From Kribbella voronezhensis (GTDB taxonomy: Bacteria > Actinomycetota > Actinomycetes > Propionibacteriales > Kribbellaceae), in assembly GCF_004365175.1 (NCBI RefSeq), contig NZ_SOCE01000001.1, positions 1,165,154-1,229,153 on the forward strand: a DNA stretch of 64,000 nucleotides, written 5' to 3'. The position numbers and the translations under genes were made by a program. The notes under the pieces were generated by a model. That model had not been told where the DNA came from and ran no database searches. It was given only the letters and a program-made list of their open reading frames with translations. Every line of letters begins with the position of its first letter. The stretch's first letter is position 1. Shown piece by piece: positions 11,429-19,729 of the stretch.

Positions 11429-11434
11429 AGATTA
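11429..11434 (-). promoter_or_regulatory. Candidate -10 element of the leuS leader promoter
   Basis: TAATCT on the minus strand, 6 nt before the leader-peptide ATG, which would put the transcription start at or next to that ATG. No good -35 element is visible at the expected spacing. The box lies just outside the 3' end of the upstream AraC-type gene. Confidence 0.5.
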
Positions 11435-11439
11435 GCGCA

Positions 11440-12336
11440 TCAGACGAACGACGTCCCCCCGGTACGGCGGAACTCGCCAGGCGTCCGGCCGTAGTGACGT
11501 TTGAAAGCGGTGGAGAACGGCCGTACGTCGGAGTACCCGCAGGCGCGCGCCACGTGGGTGACAGTGAGGGTGTGGTCCAGCAACAGCTGTGCTGCGAGCT
11601 CCAGGCGCATCCGGCGCAGCGTGGACATCAGGGAGGCTCCCGTGACCGTCTGGAAGAGCCGCTCCGCGTGCCGCTCGGACAGGTGCACGGCTGCCGCGAC
11701 CTCTCGTACGGTCACCGGTCGGGCCAGGTTGTCGAGCAGATGCCGCTGCATTGCCTCCACCACCACTGGACCGCGGTCGCGCACTATCGGCTCTACTGAG
11801 AGGTCCTGGTCGAGCGCGAAGGCTCTGGCGGTGTCGAGCACCAGAGCAGCGCCGAAGGCCGCCAGCGATTCGCTGTAGCCGGAGCGTGGCGACGCAGCCT
11901 CACCGGCCAGAGCCGCGACGACCGCAGGTAGTCCACCGACGGCTGTGGACACCACCGGCCCGTCCGGTCGAGTCAGTCCCGACCACCAGCCGTTCCCCGG
12001 CGTACCGGACATCGCCCGGAAGGTGAAGCCCCAGAAGGCGATGCCCAGCGGCGACGACCGGCTCGACTCGATCTCGTGGACGTCACCCGGCCGCGCCAGG
12101 AACACGTCCCCCTCGCCGACCGCGTACTCGGCTTGACCGGAGTTGAAGCGCCCCTCGCCGGCGTACGCCAGGCAGACCTCGTGGAACGAGTGGCTGTGCC
12201 AGTAGTTGCGCCAGTACTCCGGCCGGTAGTGCCCCCAGCTCACGAAGTCGGCCCGGAAGCCGCCGACCTCGCAGGACTCCAGCAGTCCCGCGAGGTCCAC
12301 GAACCGGTCCGCTGTCGCGACAGCCGCCAGACTCAA
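11440..12336 (-). CDS. AraC family transcriptional regulator
   Basis: A 298-residue regulator: N-terminal cupin-like sensor (HSHSFHEVCLAYAGEGRF and EGDVFLARPGDVHEIE, typical AraC_binding) and a C-terminal double HTH (about 195-292) with VREVAAAVHLSERHAERLFQ and the second-helix signature CGYSDVRPFSTAFKRHYGRTPGEFR. The start overlaps the stop of the PhyH gene by 4 bp (ATGA), so the two form an operon. It probably controls that dioxygenase and perhaps the neighbouring symporter in response to a small carbon source. The ligand is unknown. Confidence 0.93.
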   Translation of the reverse strand: MSLAAVATADRFVDLAGLLESCEVGGFRADFVSWGHYRPEYWRNYWHSHSFHEVCLAYAGEGRFNSGQAEYAVGEGDVFLARPGDVHEIESSRSSPLGIAFWGFTFRAMSGTPGNGWWSGLTRPDGPVVSTAVGGLPAVVAALAGEAASPRSGYSESLAAFGAALVLDTARAFALDQDLSVEPIVRDRGPVVVEAMQRHLLDNLARPVTVREVAAAVHLSERHAERLFQTVTGASLMSTLRRMRLELAAQLLLDHTLTVTHVARACGYSDVRPFSTAFKRHYGRTPGEFRRTGGTSFV

Positions 12337-13100
12337 GCGCCACTCCTACCGGTCGGGTCCACTCCCCTCAGCATCATGCCCTGCCCCAGCGAGTGGTCGT
12401 GGGTCTTCACCGTGGGCGGGTCGGACGGGTCGCGGTACTGCACGAGCCAGGTGGTCCGCGGCTCGTTGCTGACGTTCACCCCCGAGCCGTGCACGGTCAG
12501 ATAGGTGAAGAACAGCACGTCGCCGGCCTCGGCGGGCTGCGGTACCGCGTCGTCGAACGGTACGTCGGGCAGGTGGAACGAGCCCTCCGGGTCGTGCTCC
12601 CGCGGACCGCCGAGGTGGCTCCCGGGGATCACCCGGACGCAGCCCTTCTCCTCCGGTGCGTCGTCGAAGTGGAAGATCGCGGCGCCGACCCGGTGGTACT
12701 TGTGCGGGAAGAACGGGTAGTCCTGGTGCAGCGGGAACGGCGACCCGTTCTCCGGCGGCTTCACGAACAGCTTGGTGTGATGCAGCTGGACGTCCTCCAC
12801 CCCCATCACCGCGGCGGCCACGTCGGTGAACCGCGGGTCCACCAGCAGCCGCGAGAACGCCGCGTCGTAGAACTGCGCGTCATGCAGATGCTGTAGCCGC
12901 GTCCTGCCGCCCGACATCCCCATCGCGGACTGCCAGGTCGGGTCGTCGTCGCGGTTCAACCGCTCCAGCAGCGCATGGCTGGTGGCGCGATAGGCGGCCG
13001 CTTCTTCCTTGCTCAGCAGGCCTTTCACCAGTACGAAGCCCTGCTCGGCGTACTGCGACGCCAGCGCCGGCAGGTCCGTCGTACCTTGCGTGATCGTCAT
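12333..13100 (-). CDS. Phytanoyl-CoA dioxygenase family Fe(II)/2-oxoglutarate oxygenase
   Basis: A 255-residue PhyH-family non-haem iron oxygenase that would hydroxylate a small organic substrate using 2-oxoglutarate and O2. The iron ligands are visible as H125-x-D127 (LHQDYPF) and H204 (TVHGSG), followed by an arginine in the TTWLVQYRDP strand for 2-oxoglutarate. RVIPGSHLGG is also family-typical. It is first in an operon with the AraC-type regulator. The substrate cannot be inferred from sequence alone. Confidence 0.9.
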   Translation of the reverse strand: MTITQGTTDLPALASQYAEQGFVLVKGLLSKEEAAAYRATSHALLERLNRDDDPTWQSAMGMSGGRTRLQHLHDAQFYDAAFSRLLVDPRFTDVAAAVMGVEDVQLHHTKLFVKPPENGSPFPLHQDYPFFPHKYHRVGAAIFHFDDAPEEKGCVRVIPGSHLGGPREHDPEGSFHLPDVPFDDAVPQPAEAGDVLFFTYLTVHGSGVNVSNEPRTTWLVQYRDPSDPPTVKTHDHSLGQGMMLRGVDPTGRSGA

Positions 13101-13208
13101 CTCGGAATCCTCCTGTTCGGGTACTCCGAGCCTAGGAACAGCACGCGCGGAACGGCAGGACCGTGCCGGACACCGATGTTCGCCGAACGGACATCGTCCG
13201 CGCCCGGA

Positions 13209-13481
13209 CTACTCCCTGTCCTGCCTCGCGGCCTGCTCGGCGGCCTGCTCCACCGGTACGACGATCGGCCGCAGGCGGGCCCAGAGCACGAACAGGGCGG
13301 CGAAGACCAGCATCGCGATGCCACCCCAGAGGTTGATGTTGATACCGGCCGCCTTGTCCACCTCCGCCGGGTCCGCGATGATGCCGAGGATCGTCAGCAC
13401 CACACCGTAGATCGCGATCAGCGCGGCGATCACCACCCGGATGTCGAACGCTCCGGCCTTCTTCTTCTGTTGCGCAGCCAT
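13209..13481 (-). CDS. Small two-helix membrane protein paired with the symporter
   Basis: A 90-residue protein with a lysine-rich N-terminus, two transmembrane helices (about 15-36 and 49-66) and a charged Gln/Arg-rich tail. It starts 22 bp after the stop of the symporter gene and is almost certainly co-transcribed with it. Small membrane partners next to SSS-family transporters are common in actinobacteria; a role as accessory subunit is an inference. Confidence 0.8.
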   Translation of the reverse strand: MAAQQKKKAGAFDIRVVIAALIAIYGVVLTILGIIADPAEVDKAAGININLWGGIAMLVFAALFVLWARLRPIVVPVEQAAEQAARQDRE

Positions 13482-13503
13482 GTCGAGTCTCCTTTCCGGG
13501 CGT

Positions 13504-15186
13504 TCAGCCGAAGACGACGTTCAGGACGACGACCAGTGCCAGCGAGATCCCCGCCAGCAGGGTCGGCTTGCGGTACCAGCCGTGGTCGCCTTCCTGGGCG
13601 GCCTCGGACCGGTCCTCCTTCGGGGTCAGCGAGTACACCAGCCCCTTCAGCTCCTCGTCCGTCTTCGGCCTCGTCACCAGGCTGACCACGACGCTGAGCA
13701 GGATGTCGACCACGAACGCCGCACCGGCGCCGACGAAGCTCGCACCCTGGCCCGGCAGGTCGATCGCGCCGTTCTCCGAGAGCACGAAGACGACGATCGC
13801 GGTCGCCGTACCGCTCACCAGACCGATCCAGCCGGCCGCGGCGGTCATCCGCTTCCAGAACATACCGAGGATGAACGTGGCGAACAGGGGTGCGTTGAAG
13901 AACGAGAACAGTTGCTGCAGGTAGTCCATCAGGTTGCTGTAGCCGGAGGCGATCGCCGCCGTACCGATCGCGACGATCGTGCCGCCGACGGTCAGCCAGC
14001 GACCGGTCCGCAGGTAGAACGCGTCGTCGCGGTCCTTGATGATGTACCGCTCGATCAGGTCGTAGGTGACGACGGTGTTGAACGAGCTGAGGTTGGCCGC
14101 CATGCCGGCCATGAACGAGGCGAGCAGACCGGTGATCGCCAGGCCGAGCATGCCGTTCGGCAGCAGGTCACGCATCAGCAGCAGCAACGCGTCGTTGTAG
14201 TCGACCGAACCGCCACCGGTCTGCTTGTACTTCTGCAGGTCCGGTACGGCGACCGCGGCGATCATGCCGGGGATGATGACGATGAACGGCACGAACATCT
14301 TCGGGAACGAGCCGATGATCGGGGTCCGCCGGGCCGCCGACATGTTCTTGCTCGCCAGCGCGCGCTGGACCTCGACGAAGTTGGTGGTCCAGTACCCGAA
14401 CGACAGCACGAAGCCGAGACCGAAGATCAGGCCGATCACCGACAGGAAGCTGTTGTGGAACCCACTCAGCTCGGCGCCGGGCCAGGCGTGCAACTGGGCC
14501 GATCCGCCCTTCGGATCCGCGGTGATCTTGTCCACCAGGCCCTGCCAGCCACCGACCTTGTGCAGCCCGACGATGGTCAGCGGCAACAAGGCGGCCACGA
14601 TCACGAAGAACTGCAGCACCTCGTTGTAGATCGCCGCCGACAATCCGCCCAGGGTGATGTAGCTGAGCACGATCACCGCGGCGATGACCACCGACAGCCA
14701 GATCGGCCAGCCCAGCAGCACGTTCACGATCGTCGCCAGCAGGAACAGGTTCACGCCGGCGATCAGCACCTGGGCGAGCGCGAAGCTGATCGCGTTCACC
14801 AGGTGCGCCGGCTTCCCGAACCGTCTGAGCATGAACTCCGGCACGCTGCGGACCTTGGAGCCGTAGTAGAACGGCATCATCACGACGCCGAGGAACAGCA
14901 TCGCCGGAATGGCGCCGATCCAGAAGTAGTGCACGGTCGGCATCCCGTACTGCGCGCCGTTGGCCGACATCCCCATGATCTCGATCGCGCCCAGGTTGGC
15001 CGAGATGAAGGCCAGGCCGGTCACCCAGGCCGGTAGCGACCGGCCGGAGAGGAAGAAGTCGAGGCTGTTCGACACCGCGCGTTTGGCCAGATAGCCGATC
15101 CCGAGCACGAAGGTGAAGTACAGAGCAATGATGATGTAGTCGATCGCCTTGGCATCCAGCCGCAGGATCGAATCAAGCGCGAGCAT
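13504..15186 (-). CDS. Sodium:solute symporter (SSS/SLC5 family)
   Basis: A 560-residue secondary transporter with about 13-14 transmembrane helices. SSS signatures include DFFLSGRSLPAWVTGLAFISANLGAIE near the N-terminus, LGGLSAAIYNEVLQ near the middle, and a long helical C-terminal half with SFMAGMAANLSSFNTVVTYDLIERYI. This resembles the sugar/inositol branch rather than the proline or pantothenate branches, so a sugar-like substrate is the best guess. It is followed by a small membrane protein gene and the PhyH/AraC pair on the same strand. Confidence 0.93.
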   Translation of the reverse strand: MLALDSILRLDAKAIDYIIIALYFTFVLGIGYLAKRAVSNSLDFFLSGRSLPAWVTGLAFISANLGAIEIMGMSANGAQYGMPTVHYFWIGAIPAMLFLGVVMMPFYYGSKVRSVPEFMLRRFGKPAHLVNAISFALAQVLIAGVNLFLLATIVNVLLGWPIWLSVVIAAVIVLSYITLGGLSAAIYNEVLQFFVIVAALLPLTIVGLHKVGGWQGLVDKITADPKGGSAQLHAWPGAELSGFHNSFLSVIGLIFGLGFVLSFGYWTTNFVEVQRALASKNMSAARRTPIIGSFPKMFVPFIVIIPGMIAAVAVPDLQKYKQTGGGSVDYNDALLLLMRDLLPNGMLGLAITGLLASFMAGMAANLSSFNTVVTYDLIERYIIKDRDDAFYLRTGRWLTVGGTIVAIGTAAIASGYSNLMDYLQQLFSFFNAPLFATFILGMFWKRMTAAAGWIGLVSGTATAIVVFVLSENGAIDLPGQGASFVGAGAAFVVDILLSVVVSLVTRPKTDEELKGLVYSLTPKEDRSEAAQEGDHGWYRKPTLLAGISLALVVVLNVVFG

Positions 15187-15382
15187 CGGCCCTCCGCATC
15201 GTCGTCATGACGCAAGGTGGTGTTACCGGTGAGGAACGTTACTCCTGTGCCCACCCGCATTCGCGCCGGGCCGCGCGGGCAGTTTCGTCACCGCGAGGCA
15301 CGGTCGGACGGCCGCCTTCTCCACCCGGGTCTCCACCCGGGGAAGGTTCAGCGCGACGGCCCGCGAACCTAACTTCGAGGTC

Positions 15383-15868
15383 ATGACACTGTTGAACGCT
15401 GCCGTCGTGATCGCGATCGTGATCGCCGTCGTGGCCCGCCGGCTGTCCTGGTCACCGCTTGCGAACTCCGATACGGACGTCTGGCGCGGCCCACTGGTGA
15501 TGATCGGCGTCGGCGTCTACCAACTGCACGACAAGCTCCCGCACGCACAACTCGGCGTACTCGACATCGTCCTGCTCGTCGCCGGCGTCGGCCTCGCGCT
15601 GATCGCCGGACTCGCGGCCGGCCGGGTCGCCCAGGTGCAGCTCCGCGACGGCGTGGTGTTCTACCGCCTCGGTCTGCCCGGGCTCGGCATCATGGTCGGC
15701 TACCTCGTCGTCCGGCTGGCTCTCGCGGGACTCGGTCATCTGCTCGGTGCGACGATCACCTCGGGCGGCGGGTCGATCCTGCTGACCGTCGGTGCCAACC
15801 TCCTGGTGCAATCCTTGGTGGTCCAGGCGAAAGCACAGCGTGATGCCGAGGAGTACGCGACCAGGTGA
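15383..15868 (+). CDS. Membrane protein of unknown function upstream of two-component genes
   Basis: A 161-residue protein with about four hydrophobic helices (near 4-20, 33-50, 55-75 and 95-120) and a final hydrophobic stretch before a charged tail. I do not recognise the family. Its stop overlaps the GTG start of the histidine kinase gene by 4 bp (GTGA), so it belongs to the same operon and may take part in sensing or be a product of the same regulon. Confidence 0.8.
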   Translation: MTLLNAAVVIAIVIAVVARRLSWSPLANSDTDVWRGPLVMIGVGVYQLHDKLPHAQLGVLDIVLLVAGVGLALIAGLAAGRVAQVQLRDGVVFYRLGLPGLGIMVGYLVVRLALAGLGHLLGATITSGGGSILLTVGANLLVQSLVVQAKAQRDAEEYATR

Positions 15869-16974
15869 CGAAGCGGGAGATGCACGGGGATTCCGGCTGG
15901 CTCGGCCGGACCCTGGCCGGGATCGTGGCCGTCGGCGTCCTCGCGACCGCCCGGCCGGATCCGCCCTGGGCCTGGGCCGTCCTCGGCACGGGCCTGCTCA
16001 GCTTCTTGCTCGGCACCTTCCAGATGAAGCGCCGGCAGCCGGTCGCGCTCGCGCTGCTGGCGTACGCCGCCGTGAGCGCGGCCCTGATCGCCGGTCTGCC
16101 GGGGTCGAACTCCCTCGTGCTGGTGCTGCTCGCGGTTGCCGATATCGCGGTGATGGTGTTCCCGCAGGGATATCGGCCGGTCATTGCCGTGGGCATCGGT
16201 TGCGCCGTCGCCTTCGGCATCTCCGCCTGGTGGTGGGACGAGTCCGACAGCTGGTATCTCAGTCAGGTGGTGTGGACCTGCGTGCTGATCGCCTTCGGGC
16301 TGAACCGGCGGCAGGCCGAAGTACAGGCCCGGCAGACGGAACAGCTCCTCGAGCAGACCCGGCTCGCCCAGCGTGAACACGCTCGGGCGGCGGCGCTGGA
16401 CGAGCGCGGCCGGATCGCGCGCGAGTTGCACGACGTACTGGCGCATTCGCTCGGCGCGCTCAGTGTCCAGCTCGAACTGGCCGAGGCACTGCTTGACGAA
16501 GGCAACGATGTACCCGCGGCCCTTGACCGGGTGAAGCGGTCGCGGCGGCTCGCAGTCCAAGGGCTGGTCGAGGCGAGGAATGCGGTCGCGGCGCTGCGAG
16601 CGGACGAGATACCGGCCCTGCCGGAGGCGCTCGCGGCTCTGGTCGAGCAGCACCGCAAGGACCACCGGACCGAGGTCGGTCTCACCGTCGAAGCTCCTCC
16701 CTCGCCGACGCCTGATGTGGTCGTGGCTCTCCTTGGTGCCGCCAGGGAGGCTTTGACGAACGCGGCGAAGCATGCGCCCGGGAGGCCCGTCGACGTACGG
16801 CTCGATGGTCGCCGGGGTGCCCGGCTGACGGTCAGGAACGCGGGAGCGACGGTCGGCGAGAACGGGTTCGGGCTGGCCGGGATGCGGGAGCGGCTGGCAC
16901 TGGTGAATGGCAAGCTGGAAGCCGGTCCGGACGGGGACGACTGGCTGGTGGTCGCGGAGGTGCCTGATGAATGA
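15865..16974 (+). CDS. Histidine kinase (NarX/LiaS-like, HisKA_3)
   Basis: A 369-residue membrane sensor. About five transmembrane helices occupy residues 13-145. A short coiled segment leads to the HisKA_3 dimerisation domain, with the phosphoacceptor H189 in RIARELHDVLAHSLGALS. The HATPase domain (about 270-367) has the N-box AREALTNAAKHA and a G-box GFGLAGMRERL. It has no large extracellular domain, so it probably senses membrane stress or a membrane partner. Its end overlaps the response regulator start by 8 bp. Confidence 0.93.
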   Translation: MTKREMHGDSGWLGRTLAGIVAVGVLATARPDPPWAWAVLGTGLLSFLLGTFQMKRRQPVALALLAYAAVSAALIAGLPGSNSLVLVLLAVADIAVMVFPQGYRPVIAVGIGCAVAFGISAWWWDESDSWYLSQVVWTCVLIAFGLNRRQAEVQARQTEQLLEQTRLAQREHARAAALDERGRIARELHDVLAHSLGALSVQLELAEALLDEGNDVPAALDRVKRSRRLAVQGLVEARNAVAALRADEIPALPEALAALVEQHRKDHRTEVGLTVEAPPSPTPDVVVALLGAAREALTNAAKHAPGRPVDVRLDGRRGARLTVRNAGATVGENGFGLAGMRERLALVNGKLEAGPDGDDWLVVAEVPDE

Positions 16975-17608
16975 ACACGTTCGGGTCGTGGTGGCCGACG
17001 ATCAGCAGGTGGTCCGGGAGGGCCTGGTCGCGTTGCTCGGACTGCTCGACGGCGTCGAGGTGGTCGGCGCGGCCGCCGACGGCGCCGAGGCCGTCGAACT
17101 CGTTGCGCAGGGCAACGTCGATGTGGTGCTGATGGATCTGCGGATGCCGGTCCTCGACGGCATCCAGGCGACGGCGCGGATCACCGCGGAGTACCCGGCG
17201 GTCGCCGTCCTGGTGCTGACCACGTACGCCGACGACGAGTCGATCACGATGGCGCTCAAGGCCGGGGCGCGCGGCTACCTCACCAAGGACGCCGGCCGGG
17301 TCGAGATCGGAGCGGCGCTCAGGTCGACCGCGGCCGGGCAGGCGACCTTCGACCCCGAGGTGTCGCGCCGGCTGGTGGCCGCGATGACTCCGGCTCCCCC
17401 GGCGGCCAACGACGGCCTGACCGGCCGGGAGACCGAAGTACTGAAGCTGATCGCACGGGGCCTGAGCAACTCCGAGATCGCCGAACAGCTGTTCATCGGC
17501 GAGACGACGGTGAAGACACACATCAACAACACGTTCGCCAAGATCGGCGCCCGCCATCGCGCGGAGGCGGTCCGCTACGCCTACCGCAACGGGCTGGTGG
17601 ACGGCTGA
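16967..17608 (+). CDS. NarL/FixJ family response regulator
   Basis: A 213-residue DNA-binding regulator. The receiver domain (about 4-120) has acidic D11 and D12, phosphoacceptor D57 (VVLMDLRMP) and the conserved lysine in YLTKDAGR. The C-terminal LuxR-type HTH (about 146-208) reads LTGRETEVLKLIARGLSNSEIAEQLFIGETTVKTHI in part. The start is the ATG at 16967, overlapping the kinase stop; frames further upstream lie inside the kinase gene. It is the cognate partner of the preceding kinase. Confidence 0.95.
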   Translation: MNEHVRVVVADDQQVVREGLVALLGLLDGVEVVGAAADGAEAVELVAQGNVDVVLMDLRMPVLDGIQATARITAEYPAVAVLVLTTYADDESITMALKAGARGYLTKDAGRVEIGAALRSTAAGQATFDPEVSRRLVAAMTPAPPAANDGLTGRETEVLKLIARGLSNSEIAEQLFIGETTVKTHINNTFAKIGARHRAEAVRYAYRNGLVDG

Positions 17609-17611
17609 GGC

Positions 17612-18619
17612 TCAGATCCGGATCTCGGCGACCACGGGCCGATGGTCGCTCCCGGTGGAACCCATCACCCAGGCCTTGGTCGGGACGACACCGCGGACCA
17701 TGATGTGGTCGATCCGGGCCATCGGGAACTTGGCCGGCCAGGTGAACCCGAAGCCGAACCCGGCCGCGCCCTGCGCCGAGCGCAGCCCGGCGGTGATCGG
17801 GGCCAGACTGCGATCGTTCGCGGTCCCGTTGAAGTCACCCATCACGACCACCCCGGCCAGCTTCTCCTGGGCGATCTGCTGACCGAGCTGCTTGATGGTG
17901 TCGTTGCGCTGGTTCGAGGTGAAACCGCTGGTGCCGACCCGGACCGACGCGAGGTGCGCGACGTAGAAGGCGACCTTGCCCTGCGGCGTACTGATCTCGG
18001 CCCGCAGCGCCCGGGTCCAGGCGAAGCCGACGTCGACCGACTCGCTCTCCTCGACCGGGTACTTCGACCACAGGGCGACGGTGCCGCGCGAGACGACATG
18101 CGGGTACTTCTCGGCGAACTCCTTCTTGTAGATCTTCAGGTCCGCCGACGTGATCTCCTCGAGCGCGATCACGTCCGCGTTCGCCGCGAGCAGGTCGGTC
18201 GCGGTCCTGGCCGGATCGGGGTTGGCCGCGTCGACGTTGTGCGACAGCACCCGCAGGTCGTGCGGGCCGCCACCCTTGCCGGGGATCAGCGCGTTCCCGA
18301 ACATCATTCCCCAGACCGCGAGCGGGACCAGCAGAGCGACGCCGGCCGTGGCGGACCGGCGTACCAGCGCCGCGATGCCCAGGACCGGGATCGCCACCCC
18401 GACCCACGGCAGGAACGTGTCGAGCAGGCTGCCGAGGTTACCGACCGAGTTCGGCAGGTGCCGGTGCAGAGCCATCGGCAGCGCGGACAGCACCGCGAGC
18501 ACGGCGATGAACCAGCCGCGGCGCCACTTGCCGGCGTGGCGTTGCCGCCGCGAGGTCGAACGCGAGGTCGATCGCGACGGCGGCTTCGGGCTGGCGACAG
18601 CGGTCTGGCGGTTGGACAT
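17612..18619 (-). CDS. Membrane-anchored endonuclease/exonuclease/phosphatase family protein
   Basis: A 335-residue protein of the DNase I-like (EEP) fold. It has an Arg/Ser-rich N-terminus, two or three transmembrane helices (about 35-110) and an extracellular EEP domain from about 120: LRVLSHNVDAANP, the catalytic E in DVIALEEITSAD, VVMGDFNGTAND and the C-terminal GSDHRPVVAEIRI. The start is the ATG at 18619 (MSNRQTAV). Relatives hydrolyse phosphodiesters or phosphate esters outside the membrane; the substrate is unknown. It is convergent with the response regulator gene (3 bp apart). Confidence 0.88.
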   Translation of the reverse strand: MSNRQTAVASPKPPSRSTSRSTSRRQRHAGKWRRGWFIAVLAVLSALPMALHRHLPNSVGNLGSLLDTFLPWVGVAIPVLGIAALVRRSATAGVALLVPLAVWGMMFGNALIPGKGGGPHDLRVLSHNVDAANPDPARTATDLLAANADVIALEEITSADLKIYKKEFAEKYPHVVSRGTVALWSKYPVEESESVDVGFAWTRALRAEISTPQGKVAFYVAHLASVRVGTSGFTSNQRNDTIKQLGQQIAQEKLAGVVVMGDFNGTANDRSLAPITAGLRSAQGAAGFGFGFTWPAKFPMARIDHIMVRGVVPTKAWVMGSTGSDHRPVVAEIRI

Positions 18620-18756
18620 GCCCCGATTGTTCACGACACCGCCCGCACGCCAAAGCCCAGGAGCGATTCCTCGTCCTGGTCTTACCGCGATTTCATCCGT
18701 CCGGACGACGAACCCGGCCGAACGGACCAGCCGAGGTGGTGATTTAGGGTCATCGG

Positions 18757-19245
18757 ATGGATGAGCAGACCTTCCGATGGGTCGACCCGGCCCAGGTGCT
18801 GGCGGAGACCGTGAAGTTGAGCGGGCTGGAGTACATGCAGGGGCTCCAGGACGGCTCGGTGCCACCGCCGCCGATCGCCGTACTGATGCAGATGTCGGTC
18901 GTGGAGGTCGCCTTCGGCAAGGTGGTCTTCGGGTGCCTGCCGTCCCACGCCCACTACAACCCGATCGGGATGGTGCACGGCGGACTCGTCTGCACCCTGC
19001 TCGACACCGTCACCGGCTGCGCCGCGCACAGCACCCTGGCCGCCGGCGTCGGCTACACCTCGATCGAGATCAAGGTGAACTACCTGCGACCGGTCCTCGC
19101 CGACACCGGCCCGCTCACCGCCACCGGCCAGGTGATCAAGGGCGGCAACCGGGTGATATTTGCTGAAGGCAACGTTGTGACGAGCGCCGGCGACCTGGTG
19201 GCGACCGCCAGCAGCACCCTGTTGGTCCGCCCCAAGCCCGCCTGA
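18757..19245 (+). CDS. PaaI family hotdog-fold thioesterase
   Basis: A 162-residue acyl-CoA thioesterase-like protein. The PaaI/4HBT signature is clear: HYNPIGMVHGGLVCTLLDTVTGCAA (about 66-92), then a strand with SIEIKVNYLRPV and a final TASSTLLV strand. The acyl-CoA substrate is not predictable. It is upstream of and probably co-transcribed with the carboxymuconolactone-decarboxylase-like gene 31 bp downstream. Confidence 0.9.
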   Translation: MDEQTFRWVDPAQVLAETVKLSGLEYMQGLQDGSVPPPPIAVLMQMSVVEVAFGKVVFGCLPSHAHYNPIGMVHGGLVCTLLDTVTGCAAHSTLAAGVGYTSIEIKVNYLRPVLADTGPLTATGQVIKGGNRVIFAEGNVVTSAGDLVATASSTLLVRPKPA

Positions 19246-19276
19246 GCTGACCCGGCCTTCACTTAGCTTCTCCGGT

Positions 19277-19729
19277 ATGACCGAACACTTCGACCACGTG
19301 CCCACCATCGACAGCGCCGAGGACAGAGCCCGGTACGAGCGCGGGCTGGCCGTCCTGCAGGCAATCGACGGCGGCTCCGGTGCGGCGGTGATGGACGCGC
19401 TCCAGGACATCGCACCGGCACTCGCCCACCACGTGGTCGCGTACGGATTCGGCGACATCTATGCCCGCCCGGGGCTCGACCCGAAGCAGCGGCAACTGGT
19501 GACGCTGGGGATGCTGACCGCACTCGGTGGCTGCGAGCCGCAACTCGAGGTGCACGTGAAGACCTCGCTCAACGTCGGCCTGACCACGACCGAGATCGTC
19601 GAGGCCCTCATCCACGCCTCCGGCTACTGCGGCTTCCCGAAGGCCCTGAACGCGATCTTCGTCGCCAAGAAGGTCTTCGCCGAGCGCGGCCTGCTCCCCG
19701 TCCAGGACCACCTCACCCCAGAGGGCTGA
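19277..19729 (+). CDS. Carboxymuconolactone decarboxylase family protein
   Basis: A 150-residue CMD/AhpD-fold protein. Family features are PKQRQLVTLGMLTALGGCEPQLEVHVKTSLNVGLT (about 73-107) and EALIHASGYCGFPKALNA. The C-x-x-C thiol pair of AhpD is absent; only single cysteines occur at these places, so a peroxidase role is not supported. The 3' end overlaps the convergent GH95 gene by 17 bp. Confidence 0.9.
   Translation: MTEHFDHVPTIDSAEDRARYERGLAVLQAIDGGSGAAVMDALQDIAPALAHHVVAYGFGDIYARPGLDPKQRQLVTLGMLTALGGCEPQLEVHVKTSLNVGLTTTEIVEALIHASGYCGFPKALNAIFVAKKVFAERGLLPVQDHLTPEG

Noticed and set aside
11270-11440. T-box riboswitch upstream of leuS
   Set aside because: No T-box AGGGUGGNACCGCG-type sequence is present; a leader peptide with Leu codons plus terminator explains the region better.
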